Shown: positions 4,594 through 5,275 of the stretch, in pieces
Position numbering within the stretch: position 1 is the stretch's first letter
How the letters are laid out: the number at the start of each line of letters is the position of its first letter
Assembly: GCA_946617545.1 (NCBI GenBank)
Contig: CAMOKK010000099.1
Coordinates: forward strand, 1-5,275
Direction of reading: 5' to 3'
DNA: 5,275 nucleotides
From: an uncultured Bacteroidales bacterium
GTDB taxonomy: Bacteria > Bacteroidota > Bacteroidia > Bacteroidales > UBA932
Notes under the pieces: model-generated
Told to the model about the DNA's origin: nothing
Seen by the model: only the letters and a program-made list of their open reading frames with translations
Databases searched by the model: none
Translations under genes and position numbers: made by a program

Positions 4594-5275
4594 ATGAGAA
4601 GAGGATTACGTAAGATAGCGGTGATTTGGGGACTGTTTCTGGTCCTTTTAGCATTACCTTCACGGCTGGGTGCACATACCAACACTGACCGCGACACGGT
4701 ATCTCTTCGCTTCCGCCTGGATAACGCCGAACTCGATCTTTCCTATGCCGACAATGCCCGGAACTGGCAGCGTTTCGAACAACGTTTCCGCACGGAATAT
4801 GGCAACCGCAACCCCGTCTGCATCCAGTTTGACGTCTATGCCGGCGCATCGCCGGAAGGTTCCCGCAACCGCAACTTGGCACTGGGCCAGGCCCGTGTTG
4901 AAGCCATCGCCGCATACCTGCGCGAGCGTCTGGGCGAAATGGCCGGCACCATCGAACTCCACAACCTCGGTCCCCGCTGGGACGACCTTTATGACCTGGT
5001 AGCGGCCAGCGACGAACCCTGGCGCGACGAGGTGCTCCAAATTATCAAGGCCCGCGTGAAAGCCGACCCGCGCTGGCTCGACCCGCGTGAAATGCGGCTC
5101 CGCAAGCTCCACGACGGATCGGTCTGGCCGGAACTCGAGGAGAAATACCTGGCTCCGTTACGCAGCGGCATTTCCGGTGCCGTGGTGGTTTCCTGGCATC
5201 CCGAGCGGGATACGCTGGTAATCCGCGATACGGTCGTCATCGAGAAGCGAGTGGTCATCGTCCACGAAAACTATT
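4594..5275 (+). CDS. Secreted OmpA-like/DUF3575-type outer-membrane protein, 3' end outside window
   Basis: 227 codons are visible and the frame is open at the right edge. Residues 1-27 are a clear signal peptide: a basic start (MRRGLRK), a hydrophobic core (WGLFLVLLALP), and a likely cut after LGA. An OmpA-like alpha/beta domain follows, with strand VCIQFDVYAGASPEG at 75-89 and the helix signature N-x-x-L-x-x-x-x-A-x-x-V over 92-109. Next comes a region seen in DUF3575-type Bacteroidales proteins (WDDLYDLV at 129-136, PREMRLRKLHDG at 164-175, then LEEKYLAPLRSG), and a Thr/Val-rich linker with repeated D-T (DTLVIRDTVVIE, 206-217). In such proteins a beta-barrel-like C-terminus usually follows, but it lies beyond the window. 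Genes of this type often precede fimbria or other surface-adhesin genes. The in-frame TAA six bases upstream fixes the ATG start. Family assignment is from memory of motifs. Confidence 0.75.
   Translation, partial: MRRGLRKIAVIWGLFLVLLALPSRLGAHTNTDRDTVSLRFRLDNAELDLSYADNARNWQRFEQRFRTEYGNRNPVCIQFDVYAGASPEGSRNRNLALGQARVEAIAAYLRERLGEMAGTIELHNLGPRWDDLYDLVAASDEPWRDEVLQIIKARVKADPRWLDPREMRLRKLHDGSVWPELEEKYLAPLRSGISGAVVVSWHPERDTLVIRDTVVIEKRVVIVHENY

Noticed and set aside
5059..5086. Direct repeat CGACCCGCG inside the DUF3575-type gene
   Set aside because: It falls in ordinary GC-rich coding sequence, with no sign of expansion.

Overview
The window looks like Bacteroidales DNA of fairly high GC, perhaps an Alistipes-like or related gut lineage. 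That assignment is an inference from three things: -7 promoter boxes of the TAnnTTTG type instead of E. coli-type -10 boxes, starts without Shine-Dalgarno sequences, and a DUF3575/OmpA-like gene of the kind found in Bacteroidales. GC-rich third codon positions mark the real genes.

Layout. (1) 22-2381, plus strand: a complete MATE-family multidrug/metabolite exporter, followed after 11 bases by a ketopantoate-reductase family enzyme. They are probably co-transcribed, with no obvious metabolic link. (2) 2382-2501: a short gap with a -7-like box, then 2502-3562, a tight two-gene unit. It encodes a six-helix membrane protein that looks like an ECF transporter substrate-binding (S) component, and an FmdE-family protein whose start overlaps the S-component stop by 7 bases. 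A perfect 11-bp hairpin lies just inside the FmdE gene. (3) 3563-3788: an AT-rich intergenic stretch dense in repeats. It holds a hairpin with a U-tract on the minus strand, an inverted-repeat pair enclosing a minus-strand -7 box, and a 9-bp direct repeat at 11-bp period. (4) 3789-4487: two back-to-back coding signals with no space between them. The minus strand carries the 3' end of a gene whose 5' part is missing. The plus strand carries a small three-helix membrane protein whose apparent N-terminus is antisense to the minus-strand fragment. This looks like a rearrangement scar. (5) 4488-5275: a promoter, a run of eight G just before the start codon, and the first 227 codons of a secreted OmpA-like/DUF3575-type outer-membrane protein that runs off the window.

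Most of the window is ordinary housekeeping or accessory content. The stretches most worth a second look are the repeat-rich interval and gene junction at 3620-4110, the S-component/FmdE pair with its internal hairpin, and the G-tract in front of the surface-protein gene, which is a candidate phase-variation site.
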